NCBI RefSeq assembly: GCF_004339805.1
Contig: NZ_SLUI01000002.1
Location: 372,001 to 436,000, forward strand
From: Anaerospora hongkongensis
GTDB taxonomy: Bacteria; Bacillota; Negativicutes; Sporomusales; DSM-15969
Length of the DNA: 64,000 nucleotides
Direction of reading: 5' to 3'
This document shows, one piece after another, positions 7,530 through 15,595 of this stretch. Each line of letters opens with the position of its first letter. The first letter of the stretch is position 1. Under the pieces are notes generated by a model. It was not told the origin of the DNA, made no database searches, and was given only the letters and a program-made list of their open reading frames with translations. Position numbers and translations under genes: made by a program.

Positions 7530-8039
7530 ATGCACCGTAACTTTGTACGTGCCGCTATGCTGCTCGCACTGATGATTGCCTTGCAGTCACTTCGGCTGCT
7601 TGTTCCCGTGCCGCCTTTCATTTCTTTGTTCATTATTGGCAGTGCAATAAATGCCTGCCTGCTAATCGCACTGGAAACCACAGGTACTAAGGCGGCTTTG
7701 CTGCTCGCTATGCTTGCCCCTGTAATAGCCTTCCTGCAGCAAGCCCTGCCTCTGCCGGTTTTTATGGTGCCTGTCGCTGTAACAAATATTTGCTATGTAC
7801 TTGTTTACCAAGCTATCGCCACTTACAATCGCTGGCTGAGTATCGGAATCGCCTCTCTTACACGTATGGCAGTTCTTTATTGCTCAAGCACCTGGGCATT
7901 TGCCATCGTTGACCTCCCTGACAAACAGGCCTCTATATTAAAAGCTGCAATGAGCTGGCCCCAGTTGATAACCGGAATCGCCGGGGGACTCCTTTGCCTA
8001 TCCATAATTAAACGGATACCGCTTAATTCGAAACGCTAA
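7530..8039 (+). CDS. Small integral membrane protein, ECF S-component-like
   Basis: A 169-residue protein with about five or six hydrophobic segments and short loops (RLLVPVPPFISLFIIGSAINA at the start; a C-terminal basic tail KRIPLNSKR). Size and layout fit an S-component of an energy-coupling-factor vitamin transporter, and the riboswitch operon position suggests a corrinoid ligand, as for CbrT. It is the last gene of the operon, 31 bp after the receptor, with an AGGAGGCG ribosome site. The general ECF energising module is encoded at 54761-57248 in the same window. I recognise no S-component signature with certainty, so function is tentative. Confidence 0.55.
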   Translation: MHRNFVRAAMLLALMIALQSLRLLVPVPPFISLFIIGSAINACLLIALETTGTKAALLLAMLAPVIAFLQQALPLPVFMVPVAVTNICYVLVYQAIATYNRWLSIGIASLTRMAVLYCSSTWAFAIVDLPDKQASILKAAMSWPQLITGIAGGLLCLSIIKRIPLNSKR

Positions 8040-8056
8040 TTAGATCTAAACAGGAT

Positions 8057-8101
8057 AAAAAAACAAACTCCCTAGGCGAACACGCTAGAGAGTTTGTTTT
8101 T
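8057..8101. terminator. Bidirectional terminator between the B12 operon and buk
   Basis: Stem AACAAACTC/GAGTTTGTT with inner CTAG pairing, flanked by A-tract and T-tract. It serves the plus-strand B12 operon and the minus-strand ptb-buk operon. Confidence 0.9.
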
Positions 8102-8119
8102 ATCTTACATATGATGATT

Positions 8120-9193
8120 CTAATATTCTTTTGCAGACTCTTCCCCTCTCAGCACTCTCAAGGCCCCCTCTGTTAAGGCAATCATTTCGTGCTCGCCGGG
8201 TACGACTTTTACTTCTGCTATAAAGCGGACCCGCTCGGTGATCCATTTGACGAGCATTTGGTCATACGCAAGACCGCCTGTCAACACAATGGCATCGACA
8301 TTACCGGACAGAACCGCTGCATTTGCAGCAATTTCCTTAGCAATCTGGTAAGCCATTGCCTCATAGATCAGCTTCGCTTTCGTATCGCCTGCTTCGATTC
8401 GTTTTACAACTTCTCTGCCATCGTTTGTTCCTAAATAAGCGACCAGCCCGCCCTTACCGGCAATGATTTTTTTCACTTCACTTAAGGTATGCTGTCTGGA
8501 AAAACACAGATCGAACATATGACCAGTTGGAACTGTGCCACTCCGTTCCGGTGAAAAGGGTCCTTCCCCGTAAAGCCCGTCGTTTACATCAACAACTCTG
8601 CCGCTTTGATGTGCTCCTACTGTGATACCGCCGCCCATGTGAGCAACAATTAAATTGGTTGTCTCATATGACTTGCCCAGCTCTTTAGCAATCTTTCTTG
8701 CAACAGCCTTCTGATTTAAAGCATGGAATATGCTTCCCCGGTCGCACCCGGGTATTCCGGACACTCTTGCAACATCTGCAAGTTCATCGACCACCACAGG
8801 ATCGACTATATAGGAAGGAATATTCAGTTTGTCACCAATCTCTTTGGCGATCACTCCGCCAAGATTCGAAGCATGTTCGCCCCTTTCAGCAAGCCGCAAT
8901 GCTTCCAGCATCGCTGTATTAACCGCATATGTGCCGCCGGAAATTGGTTTTAAAAGTCCGCCTCGCCCCACTACGGCATCAAGGCTCTCCAAGGCTATGT
9001 CTTTATCCGCCAGCATTTGCAGGATACCATTTTTTCTGAATTCATATTGGGCAATAACGCTGTCAAAAGGAGCCAGTTCTTCGTTGGAATAGCGGACTAC
9101 CTGTTCAAATAACAAATTTTCATTATCATAAACAGCTACTTTGGTTGATGTTGAGCCAGGATTAATTGCCAGTACTCTAAATGTCTCTTTCAT
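8120..9193 (-). CDS. buk: Butyrate kinase
   Basis: A 357-residue acetokinase-family enzyme that interconverts butyryl-phosphate plus ADP with butyrate plus ATP. The N-terminal phosphate loop INPGSTSTKVAVYDNE, the HALNQKAVAR segment, the NLIVAHMGGGITVGAHQ adenosine/phosphate motif and the C-terminal DAIVLTGGLAYDQM motif are all present. The length fits Buk and not acetate kinase (about 400 aa). It follows the phosphotransferase by 11 bp, and the pair makes ATP from butyryl-CoA, or from branched acyl-CoAs if the pair is leucine-linked. Confidence 0.92.
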   Translation of the reverse strand: MKETFRVLAINPGSTSTKVAVYDNENLLFEQVVRYSNEELAPFDSVIAQYEFRKNGILQMLADKDIALESLDAVVGRGGLLKPISGGTYAVNTAMLEALRLAERGEHASNLGGVIAKEIGDKLNIPSYIVDPVVVDELADVARVSGIPGCDRGSIFHALNQKAVARKIAKELGKSYETTNLIVAHMGGGITVGAHQSGRVVDVNDGLYGEGPFSPERSGTVPTGHMFDLCFSRQHTLSEVKKIIAGKGGLVAYLGTNDGREVVKRIEAGDTKAKLIYEAMAYQIAKEIAANAAVLSGNVDAIVLTGGLAYDQMLVKWITERVRFIAEVKVVPGEHEMIALTEGALRVLRGEESAKEY

Positions 9194-9204
9194 TATTACT
9201 CCTC

Positions 9205-10104
9205 CTATTTACTCGCCATGAGAACACCGATTGCAATCGAGTTAAGCTTTGCCTCATCAGAATCCGCTCTGGAAGTTAATACAATTGGCGCTTTTGCACC
9301 AACAACAATCCCTGCCAGTTTACCTTTTGCAAAGAACACAATCGACTTATACAGCATATTGCCCGGTTCAATAAAAGGCATTACCAATATATCGGCATTC
9401 CCGGCAACAGGATTGGTTATGCCTTTATGCTGCGCCGCTTCCAGAGACACTGCATTATCCAGAGCAAGCGGTCCGGCTACCAGACAGCCGCCCAGTTCAC
9501 CGCTCTCGTTCATTTTTACCAAAGCAGCCGCATCAACCGTTGCCTTCATTTTGGCATTAACCTTTTCGACGGCACAGATACAGGCTACCTTAGGATGATC
9601 ATTACCTAAGGCGTTGGCAACCTGTATGCTATTTTCAATAATTTGCTTCTTCGTTATCAAATCAGGTTCTATATTCATTGCCGCATCTGTGATATAAAAC
9701 AGCCTGTCATAGCCGGCTATCTCCGCTACTGCTACATGAGACAACACATTTTCCGTCCTGAGGCCGATTTCTTTGTCAAGTACAGCCTTTAAAATAACAG
9801 CAGTATCTACCAGGCCCTTCATAAGAATCTGGGCTTTTCCTTCGGAAACAAGCTGCACTGCCGTCCTGCAGGCTTGCGCAGCATCGGCTTGATCAATGAT
9901 GGCAACGCCAGTTAAGTCCAGTTGATTCGCTTGGGCGATTTGCCGTATCCGGCTGGCATCGCCTACTAATATCGCCTCAGCAAGCCCTAAATCTCGGGCA
10001 TTTTTTACAGCAAGCAGAACTTCCAGATCCTGGGCAGCAGCTACTGCAATTGTCTTGGGCCCCTTTTGCCGGGCAGTTTGCATAATCTCAGCAAAATTAA
10101 TCAT
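9205..10104 (-). CDS. ptb: Phosphate butyryltransferase
   Basis: A 299-residue enzyme exchanging CoA for phosphate on butyryl-CoA, first step of the ptb-buk ATP-forming pathway. The PTA/PTB fold is recognised from KTIAVAAAQDLEVL, VDTAVILKAVL, the LSHVAVAEIAGYDRLFYITDAAMN stretch and the C-terminal GIVVGAKAPIVLTSRAD motif. The frame extends to a TTG at 10113, but the ATG at 10104 has the better spacing (9 bp) to the GCGAGG ribosome site, so it is preferred. No terminator separates it from buk. Confidence 0.9.
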   Translation of the reverse strand: MINFAEIMQTARQKGPKTIAVAAAQDLEVLLAVKNARDLGLAEAILVGDASRIRQIAQANQLDLTGVAIIDQADAAQACRTAVQLVSEGKAQILMKGLVDTAVILKAVLDKEIGLRTENVLSHVAVAEIAGYDRLFYITDAAMNIEPDLITKKQIIENSIQVANALGNDHPKVACICAVEKVNAKMKATVDAAALVKMNESGELGGCLVAGPLALDNAVSLEAAQHKGITNPVAGNADILVMPFIEPGNMLYKSIVFFAKGKLAGIVVGAKAPIVLTSRADSDEAKLNSIAIGVLMASK

Positions 10105-10155
10105 TTTTGACAACCTCGCTTGTAAAAATTTCCCTAAACCATATGTTCTATTATC

Positions 10156-10184
10156 ATTCTACAGTACAAAAAGAACGACGACAA
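10156..10184 (-). promoter_or_regulatory. Putative promoter of ptb-buk
   Basis: Minus-strand -35 TTGTCG (10179-10184), 17-bp spacer, -10 TAGAAT (10156-10161), about 50 bp before the ptb start. Confidence 0.5.
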
Positions 10185-10249
10185 ATAAATTAAAACTATA
10201 AAAGAATTAGTTGTACACTAACAAAAACGCTTTATTGTCAGGTCGTATA

Positions 10250-10296
10250 GGTACAGCTCCCGCAACTGTACCGTAAACTGGCAGACATGCTATAAT
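10250..10296 (+). promoter_or_regulatory. Hairpin and -10 element upstream of the SLC13 carrier gene
   Basis: A perfect 7-bp inverted repeat GGTACAG/CTGTACC (10250-10256, 10266-10272) with a 9-base loop stands 18 bp before a consensus -10 TATAAT (10291-10296). As DNA it lies where a -35 element and activator site would be, so it may be an operator. The -35 itself is poor, consistent with an activated promoter. Confidence 0.4.
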
Positions 10297-10331
10297 ATAA
10301 GCAACTCTTCAAATCAAAGGCGGCTGTTAGC

Positions 10332-11546
10332 GTGGAATATCACATAGCAATGGCAGTATCCGGGTTTATCCTGGCTGCTGTACTCATCATCTTCACATTG
10401 GGCAAGAGCCCTATTTTCCGAGTCGACCGAGCGGGTGCCGCCATTATTGGCGCGGTAGCCACCGTAGGTTCAGGAGTACTGTCCTTCGAGCAAGCAGCTG
10501 CGGCTGTCGATTACGGGACAATTATTATCCTGTTTTCTATGATGATCGTTGTCGCTAACTTAAAGTTAGCAGGTTTCTTCGAGTTAATGGGAAATGCCGT
10601 GTGCCAGCAGGTGAGCAGCAAAAAACAATTGCTGTTCGCGATTATTATGGCTAGCGGAATTATGTCGGCACTAGCCATAAATGATATCATTTGTTTATTG
10701 TTTACGCCCGTAGTGCTTTTAATCTGTAGAAAAACCCACTGCAATCCCTTGCCCCATTTACTAGGTGTGGCGATGGCATCCAATATCGGCAGTGCCGCCA
10801 CTCTGTTAGGAAATCCACAAAACATTCTAGTAGGAAGCTTATCGCAATTATCCTTTAGCTCCTATTTTTTAACAGCCAGCCCGGTAGCGCTGCTTGGCTT
10901 ACTTTTTACCTATATCGCTATTGCCTACTGTTACCGCCATGAACTGGAGGGCAGCTATTCTGTCGCCCCGCTTACTCATGCCAATGTTCATATGTACTTA
11001 ATCGTGAAAACGCTGCTAGTGTTACTGTTCGTATTAATTGCCTATATGTTTGGATTTGATTTGGCACTGTCGGCCAGCCTGGGAGCAGCTTTATTGCTCA
11101 TTACCAGACGGGTAAAGCCAAATAAAATCTATACCAGCGTTGATTTCAATTTGTTAATTATCTTTATCGGCCTTTTTATTATTGTAGCCGGTGTCGAACA
11201 CAGCGGCCTAATGAACTTAGTTCTGGACAAACTGCTTTCTTCGGAAATTACCCATATGGGCCTATTTGCAAGTTTGACTCTAATTGTTTCGAATGTAGTA
11301 AGCAACGTGCCCGCCGTTTTGTTGTTAAAATTCTTTATACCGTCAACAAATCCCGAATATTGGTGGAAAGCATTAGCTTTGTTTTCCACGCTGGCCGGCA
11401 ATCTTACCATTACAGGATCTATCGCTAATTTAATTGTCGTAGAAATTGCCAAAGGGGAACATGTTCAAATAACTGCAAAAGACTACTTCAAGGTTGGCTT
11501 TCCACTCACGCTCATGACAACAGCGCTAGGCATACTATGGCTATAG
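10332..11546 (+). CDS. SLC13/ArsB-type anion or dicarboxylate carrier
   Basis: A 404-residue inner-membrane carrier of the ion-transporter superfamily (CitT/DASS, ArsB, NhaD). It has 10-12 hydrophobic segments, and two internal halves carry re-entrant signatures: NIGSAATLLGNPQNILVG near residues 152-169 and the C-terminal LTITGSIANLIVVEIAKG. Start is GTG at 10332 behind AAAGGCGG. Convergent placement next to citrate lyase makes citrate or another carboxylate a reasonable substrate, but arsenite and Na+/H+ relatives share the fold and the substrate is inferred only from context. Confidence 0.8.
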   Translation: MEYHIAMAVSGFILAAVLIIFTLGKSPIFRVDRAGAAIIGAVATVGSGVLSFEQAAAAVDYGTIIILFSMMIVVANLKLAGFFELMGNAVCQQVSSKKQLLFAIIMASGIMSALAINDIICLLFTPVVLLICRKTHCNPLPHLLGVAMASNIGSAATLLGNPQNILVGSLSQLSFSSYFLTASPVALLGLLFTYIAIAYCYRHELEGSYSVAPLTHANVHMYLIVKTLLVLLFVLIAYMFGFDLALSASLGAALLLITRRVKPNKIYTSVDFNLLIIFIGLFIIVAGVEHSGLMNLVLDKLLSSEITHMGLFASLTLIVSNVVSNVPAVLLLKFFIPSTNPEYWWKALALFSTLAGNLTITGSIANLIVVEIAKGEHVQITAKDYFKVGFPLTLMTTALGILWL

Positions 11547-11552
11547 ATTTTA

Positions 11553-11590
11553 ATCCCCCCGTAGGAAGCTTCGGCTTCCTACGGGGGGAT
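11553..11590. terminator. Bidirectional hairpin between convergent carrier and citC genes
   Basis: A perfect 16-bp stem (ATCCCCCCGTAGGAAG and its complement) closed by a short CTTCGG-type loop. It is symmetric and lies between the stops of the carrier and citC genes, so it probably ends both transcripts, although the T-tracts are weak. Confidence 0.8.
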
Positions 11591-11603
11591 AACTTTAGGT
11601 GGA

Positions 11604-12650
11604 TTAATAATGAGTAACAGTATTTGCTTTCTGTATCTTCTCCCTCACTCCTTGCCCTTCTGCAGACTGAAAAAATGCATATGTTGTCGCAGGAACTAAA
11701 GGTTTTATCTGTTCTAGCTGCCCGTCATGTATAAATTGCCGCACCTGAGAAGCACTAATTGGCACCGCACCGATCTCCTTGCGGGGAATTACAACGCAAG
11801 ACATCCCGGCTTTCTCCAGTTCCTTTTTCATAATTGCATTATAAATACCTGTTACATGACTGAACGGTTCTTCTCCCACATACCGCTTGGTAATGCCCAG
11901 TGATTTTGCGATTTTATTCTTGAAGATTTCTAGATCCAGCCTGGCATGAGCCTCAATCACCGAGTCAGCATCTTTCAAAAAGTAAGAAGGAAATGTGGCA
12001 TTGGAAATGAGATAGTTCCCGGTTTCATGAAGTACGACATTGGTTAAATGCGCTGTGCCTTTTTGAATTAATTGATATCTTACAGCAAAAGGAATAAGCG
12101 ATACATCCTCGGAGACAACAAAAATATGCAGTATATCGTTCTCCCGTGCTGCCTGTTCCACTAGTTGCAAATGCCCCAGCGTAAACGGATTGGCATTTAA
12201 TACAACTGCAGCAATCGAAGCACCGGGCCGCCGCTTCCTGGCCAGGCCTGACAAATAATCAGCAAAGCCATGTACACGATTTTCCATAAAGACCACAACA
12301 TTTTCAACACTGGCAACTTCATAAAAACCAAGGTCTGCAAAAAACTTGGCCTTATCCCATTTCGTATACAAAAAAACTTCCGTATTGCCTTTGGCAAACT
12401 GAACATTCAATAAATGCGTCACCACTTTATTCAGCAGACCTTCGCCTTGATAGTTGGCATCAACAGCTAAGCACCGTAAGGTATTTTTGAAAAATGATCC
12501 GGTTGCAACAAGCTCTTCGTCGTGAAAAAGTCCCATTGTATACTCTAAATTATCATCTCTCTGTATGCCTTCTTTTGCTAAAAGCTGTTCAACCTTGTGC
12601 ATGGCTTTTTTATCGCTGTAAAAAAGGCGCGCTTCCCGATATTCCTGCAT
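11604..12650 (-). CDS. citC: [Citrate (pro-3S)-lyase] ligase
   Basis: A 348-residue enzyme that acetylates the citrate-lyase prosthetic group with acetate and ATP, switching the lyase on. An N-terminal GNAT-like region (residues 1-135, LRCLAVDANYQGEGLLNKVV) is followed by a nucleotidyltransferase domain with an HxGH-type motif (NANPFTLGHLQLVE) and GAVPISASQVRQFI. The frame reaches an ATG at 12659 that touches the GGAAAGG ribosome site, so the ATG at 12650 is preferred. It is the last gene of the cit cluster, separated from citF by a strong hairpin. Confidence 0.9.
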   Translation of the reverse strand: MQEYREARLFYSDKKAMHKVEQLLAKEGIQRDDNLEYTMGLFHDEELVATGSFFKNTLRCLAVDANYQGEGLLNKVVTHLLNVQFAKGNTEVFLYTKWDKAKFFADLGFYEVASVENVVVFMENRVHGFADYLSGLARKRRPGASIAAVVLNANPFTLGHLQLVEQAARENDILHIFVVSEDVSLIPFAVRYQLIQKGTAHLTNVVLHETGNYLISNATFPSYFLKDADSVIEAHARLDLEIFKNKIAKSLGITKRYVGEEPFSHVTGIYNAIMKKELEKAGMSCVVIPRKEIGAVPISASQVRQFIHDGQLEQIKPLVPATTYAFFQSAEGQGVREKIQKANTVTHY

Positions 12651-12685
12651 ACTAATCATCCTTTCCGCTGCGAAGATTTACCTGG

Positions 12686-12728
12686 TGATAGCAAAATAGA
12701 CTGCTGGCAAACAGTCTATTTTGCTATC
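12686..12728 (-). terminator. Strong hairpin between citF and citC
   Basis: Perfect 18-bp stem (GATAGCAAAATAGACTGY-type arm, 12686 onward, and complement to 12728) with a short loop. It directly follows the citF stop. There is no T-tract on the minus strand, so it may act as a processing or mRNA-stability element, or a partial attenuator, rather than a full terminator. Confidence 0.6.
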
Positions 12729-12731
12729 ATG

Positions 12732-14282
12732 CTATTTTACTTTTTTAACAACATCAATAATCGTACCGTCTCTGTACTCGACAAGGGCTACTACTTGATT
12801 ATCAAATTCAATTTCTTGCGGCGCACCGGCCAGAGCATACGCCTCATCTCTTAGTTCTTCGATGGTACGCAGTGGCAGCGAAAGCTTAGCCTGCTGCAGA
12901 GCAGCCAGTAAATCCTGGCGTTTCGGATTAACGGCAATGCCCACCTCAGTAACAACCACGTCTACACTTTCACCAGGCGTAGTAATCGTCGTTACCCGGT
13001 CACGAATGGTGGGGATGCGGGTTCTCAGCAGCGGCGCAACAAGAATAGCGCACTTAGCGCCTGCCGCAATATCGACATGTCCGCCCGGAGCACCTCGTAA
13101 AATCCCATCTTCCGAGCCGGTAACGACATTCACATTGAAATCGGTGTCAATCTCCAGCGCAGCAAGTATGCCAAAATCAAGTCGATTGACAAAGGCCCCC
13201 TTATTAAAGGGATTTGCATACTGGGATATGGAAATTTCAAAATGTCTGGGATGCGTATTGACAGATGCAATCGAAGGCAAATCAAAGTCCTGCGCATCAA
13301 CGATGGTCCTGATCAAACCATCATTCAATAAATCAAGCATAGGCTGCGTAATACCGCCAAGGGCAAAGCCCATTTTTATCCCCTGTTTTTGCATGTAAGG
13401 TCTTAGAAAGCGGGTAACGGCCAGCGACGGGCCGCCGCCTCCTGTTTGAAATGAGAAACCGTCTTTAAAGTACGGCGTATGTACCAAAACCTGCGCTGCA
13501 GCTTCGGCAATAATCAGCTCCCGTGGGTCCTGGGTGAAGCGCAGCATGGCATTGGCGATTTTCTTAGGATTGCCGATTTCGTCAACGACCACTACATAAT
13601 CGACATCGACTTGTTCAATACTGGGGGGGAAATTAGGAAAATCCACCAGACAATCGGTAATAACAACCACTTTATCGGCATATTTTGCATCCACCATCGA
13701 GTACGACAGCACACCGCAGTCCGATTTACCGCCTTTGCCGCGGGCATTGCCATAGGCATCGGCTGTCGGTGCACCGATAAAGGCTACATCAATATGAATA
13801 TCTCCAGCTTCGATAGCACGCACCCGCCCGCCATGGGAACGAATATACGCCACTTTTTGCAAGAGTCCTTTGGAAACGGCTTCCCCGATTTTTCCTCTGA
13901 TACCGCTTGTTGAAAGGCCTGTTATGACACCACTGGCAATATGCCTGACAATCGGGTCATGAGCATCTCCCAGCGAACTGGCGCATATCGTAATATCTTT
14001 TATTCCCAGCGCAGCAATTGCTTCCACTACCATATTGACAATATAATCGCCATCGCGGAAATGATGGTGAAAGGAAATGGTCATTCCATCCTGTAAGCCG
14101 CTTTTTATAATAGCTTCCCGCAAGTCCGGTACCAGCTTCTCCTGATAGGGATCGACAACTGCCCTGACAGTGGGACTTGCTTTGGTATATGCTTTATTAT
14201 GATAATAATATTGGCCCTGAAAGACTTCGACGCCATCCCTTAAAAACTCTTCAGGAATATCTCGTCCTGCCTTGTTAATCAT
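12732..14282 (-). CDS. citF: Citrate lyase alpha subunit (citrate:acetyl-ACP transferase)
   Basis: A 516-residue CoA-transferase-fold subunit that swaps acetate for citrate on the acyl-carrier subunit. Typical segments are GMTISFHHHFRDGDYIVNMV, the long Gly-rich IGAPTADAYGNARGKGGKSD stretch, FSFQTGGGGPSLAVTRFL and SEDGILRGAPGGHVDIAAGAK. The length fits CitF (about 510 aa). Its start overlaps the citE stop by 4 bp (ATGA), showing translational coupling; the ribosome site is GAGGGGG. It is a cytosolic enzyme for citrate fermentation to oxaloacetate and acetate. Confidence 0.95.
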   Translation of the reverse strand: MINKAGRDIPEEFLRDGVEVFQGQYYYHNKAYTKASPTVRAVVDPYQEKLVPDLREAIIKSGLQDGMTISFHHHFRDGDYIVNMVVEAIAALGIKDITICASSLGDAHDPIVRHIASGVITGLSTSGIRGKIGEAVSKGLLQKVAYIRSHGGRVRAIEAGDIHIDVAFIGAPTADAYGNARGKGGKSDCGVLSYSMVDAKYADKVVVITDCLVDFPNFPPSIEQVDVDYVVVVDEIGNPKKIANAMLRFTQDPRELIIAEAAAQVLVHTPYFKDGFSFQTGGGGPSLAVTRFLRPYMQKQGIKMGFALGGITQPMLDLLNDGLIRTIVDAQDFDLPSIASVNTHPRHFEISISQYANPFNKGAFVNRLDFGILAALEIDTDFNVNVVTGSEDGILRGAPGGHVDIAAGAKCAILVAPLLRTRIPTIRDRVTTITTPGESVDVVVTEVGIAVNPKRQDLLAALQQAKLSLPLRTIEELRDEAYALAGAPQEIEFDNQVVALVEYRDGTIIDVVKKVK

Positions 14283-15172
14283 GCTAAGTCCCCCTCATAA
14301 ATACCGGATGCCTTGGCCAGCTCTATCGTACGTTTGGCGCCTTCCAGCATGGCAATATCAATCATTTGGCCATCTACGGTAAACACGCCGATACCATCCT
14401 TAGCATATTCACCAATGGCCCTGATGGTTGTTTCCGCTTTGGCGATCTCAGCCTGAGTCGGAGCAAATATCTGGTGGGTAATCGGGATCTGTTTGGGACT
14501 AATAATCGATTTTCCGTCAAAGCCAAGCTGTTTAATAAGCTTTACTTCCTCCGCAAACCCTTCCATATTGTCGACATCAAGATATACGGTGTCAAAGCAC
14601 ATGATCCCCGCTGCTCTGGCAGCAATAACAACCTGTGATCGGGCTCCCAGCAGCTCAACGCCTTCAGGTGAGCGGGTTGTGCGCATTGTCCTGACGTAAT
14701 CCCCTGCGCCAAACGATATCCCCATCAGCCGTTTACTGCTTTTGGCAAGCTCGTAAGCCTTCATAACTCCCAGCGGTGTTTCAATAGCAGCCATCATCAG
14801 CGTTTTTCCAACCGGTACGCCAAATTCCAGTTCAGCCTTGGCAATTTCTTTTTCAGCAACCCAGACATCTTCACAGGTTTCAGTCTTAGGTACGCGTACG
14901 GTATGGATTCCGCCTGCCACGGCGGCCCGGATATCTTCTTTAAAATGCGGGGTATCCAGGCCATTGATGCGTACTACCAATTCAATGCCTCTGTAATCAA
15001 TGCTCTTTAGCGCATTATACAGGGCAATTCTTGCTGAATCTTTTTGATTTTCGGCAACGGCATCCTCCAGATCGAAGATAATGGAATCCGGTTTGTATAT
15101 GTAAGCGTCCTTGACCAGACTGGCCTTTTGGGCGTTAAGAAACATCATGGTGCGTCGCAATCTGTTCTTCAT
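14279..15172 (-). CDS. citE: Citrate lyase beta subunit (citryl-ACP lyase)
   Basis: A 297-residue HpcH/HpaI-type TIM barrel that cleaves citryl-ACP into oxaloacetate and acetyl-ACP. Motifs include SIIFDLEDAVAENQKDSAR near residues 29-47 (acidic metal ligands), VVRINGLDTPHF, MMAAIETPLGVMKAYELA and LMGISFGAGDYVRTM. The stop of citD (TAA) and start of citE share one base (TAATG). A TGGGGGG ribosome site lies inside the citD end. Length equals the family norm. Confidence 0.95.
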   Translation of the reverse strand: MKNRLRRTMMFLNAQKASLVKDAYIYKPDSIIFDLEDAVAENQKDSARIALYNALKSIDYRGIELVVRINGLDTPHFKEDIRAAVAGGIHTVRVPKTETCEDVWVAEKEIAKAELEFGVPVGKTLMMAAIETPLGVMKAYELAKSSKRLMGISFGAGDYVRTMRTTRSPEGVELLGARSQVVIAARAAGIMCFDTVYLDVDNMEGFAEEVKLIKQLGFDGKSIISPKQIPITHQIFAPTQAEIAKAETTIRAIGEYAKDGIGVFTVDGQMIDIAMLEGAKRTIELAKASGIYEGDLA

Positions 15173-15468
15173 TACATGTTAACCCCCCACGGCAAGTTTT
15201 CTTTTATCTCAGCCGCCCGGAATACGGCACATTCGACTCTTGCTTTTATGGTGCAGTCAACAGCACCTTTGTCTACAACCGTGAGCCTGGCATTTTCGAC
15301 TCCCAAATTCGCAAGCGTCGTCAAAATGGTGCTTTTGATTTGCTTGCCATAGAGATTCATCACACTGCTGGTGAGGAATAGTTCAATGCCGTTCTGGCTT
15401 GGTTCAATCATAATTTGTACATCGCTTGATTCTAACGTACCGGCAATTGCGCTTTTTTTTAATTGCAT
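15172..15468 (-). CDS. citD: Citrate lyase gamma subunit (acyl carrier protein)
   Basis: A 98-residue acyl carrier that holds the phosphoribosyl-dephospho-CoA prosthetic group on the serine in AGTLESSDVQIMIEP near residue 14. The frame extends to an ATG at 15498, but the ATG at 15468 gives the family N-terminus (M-Q-L-K-K-S-A-I-A-G) and follows GGCGGGGTG at good spacing. It is the first gene of citDEF-citC. The citX and citG genes needed to attach the cofactor are not in the window. Confidence 0.92.
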   Translation of the reverse strand: MQLKKSAIAGTLESSDVQIMIEPSQNGIELFLTSSVMNLYGKQIKSTILTTLANLGVENARLTVVDKGAVDCTIKARVECAVFRAAEIKENLPWGVNM

Positions 15469-15511
15469 TTTACACCCCGCCTTGAATTTTACTTGCATTT
15501 CTCCTATTTTT

Positions 15512-15539
15512 ATAGTATTACATAGTTATTATAAGTCAA
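15512..15539 (-). promoter_or_regulatory. Promoter of the citrate lyase operon
   Basis: Minus-strand -35 TTGACT (15534-15539), 16-bp spacer, -10 TACTAT (15512-15517), about 45 bp before the citD start. Confidence 0.65.
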
Positions 15540-15549
15540 ATACTAATTT

Positions 15550-15568
15550 ATCTATGATAAACATAGAT
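15550..15568. promoter_or_regulatory. Putative LysR operator in the citD-lysR intergenic region
   Basis: Inverted repeat ATCTATG/CATAGAT with a 5-bp spacer, centred about 20 bp upstream of the citD -35 box. A LysR activator would be expected to bind here. The right arm abuts a TATAAT (15568-15573) that could be the -10 box of the LysR gene, giving autoregulation. Confidence 0.5.
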
Positions 15569-15595
15569 ATAATCCTATATTAAATTGAGGTGTCT

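Noticed and set aside
10235-10275. GGTACAGCTCCCGCAACTGTA resembles part of a cobalamin riboswitch B12 box
   Set aside because: None of the other conserved segments is present and the downstream gene is an anion carrier; it is better read as a simple inverted repeat.
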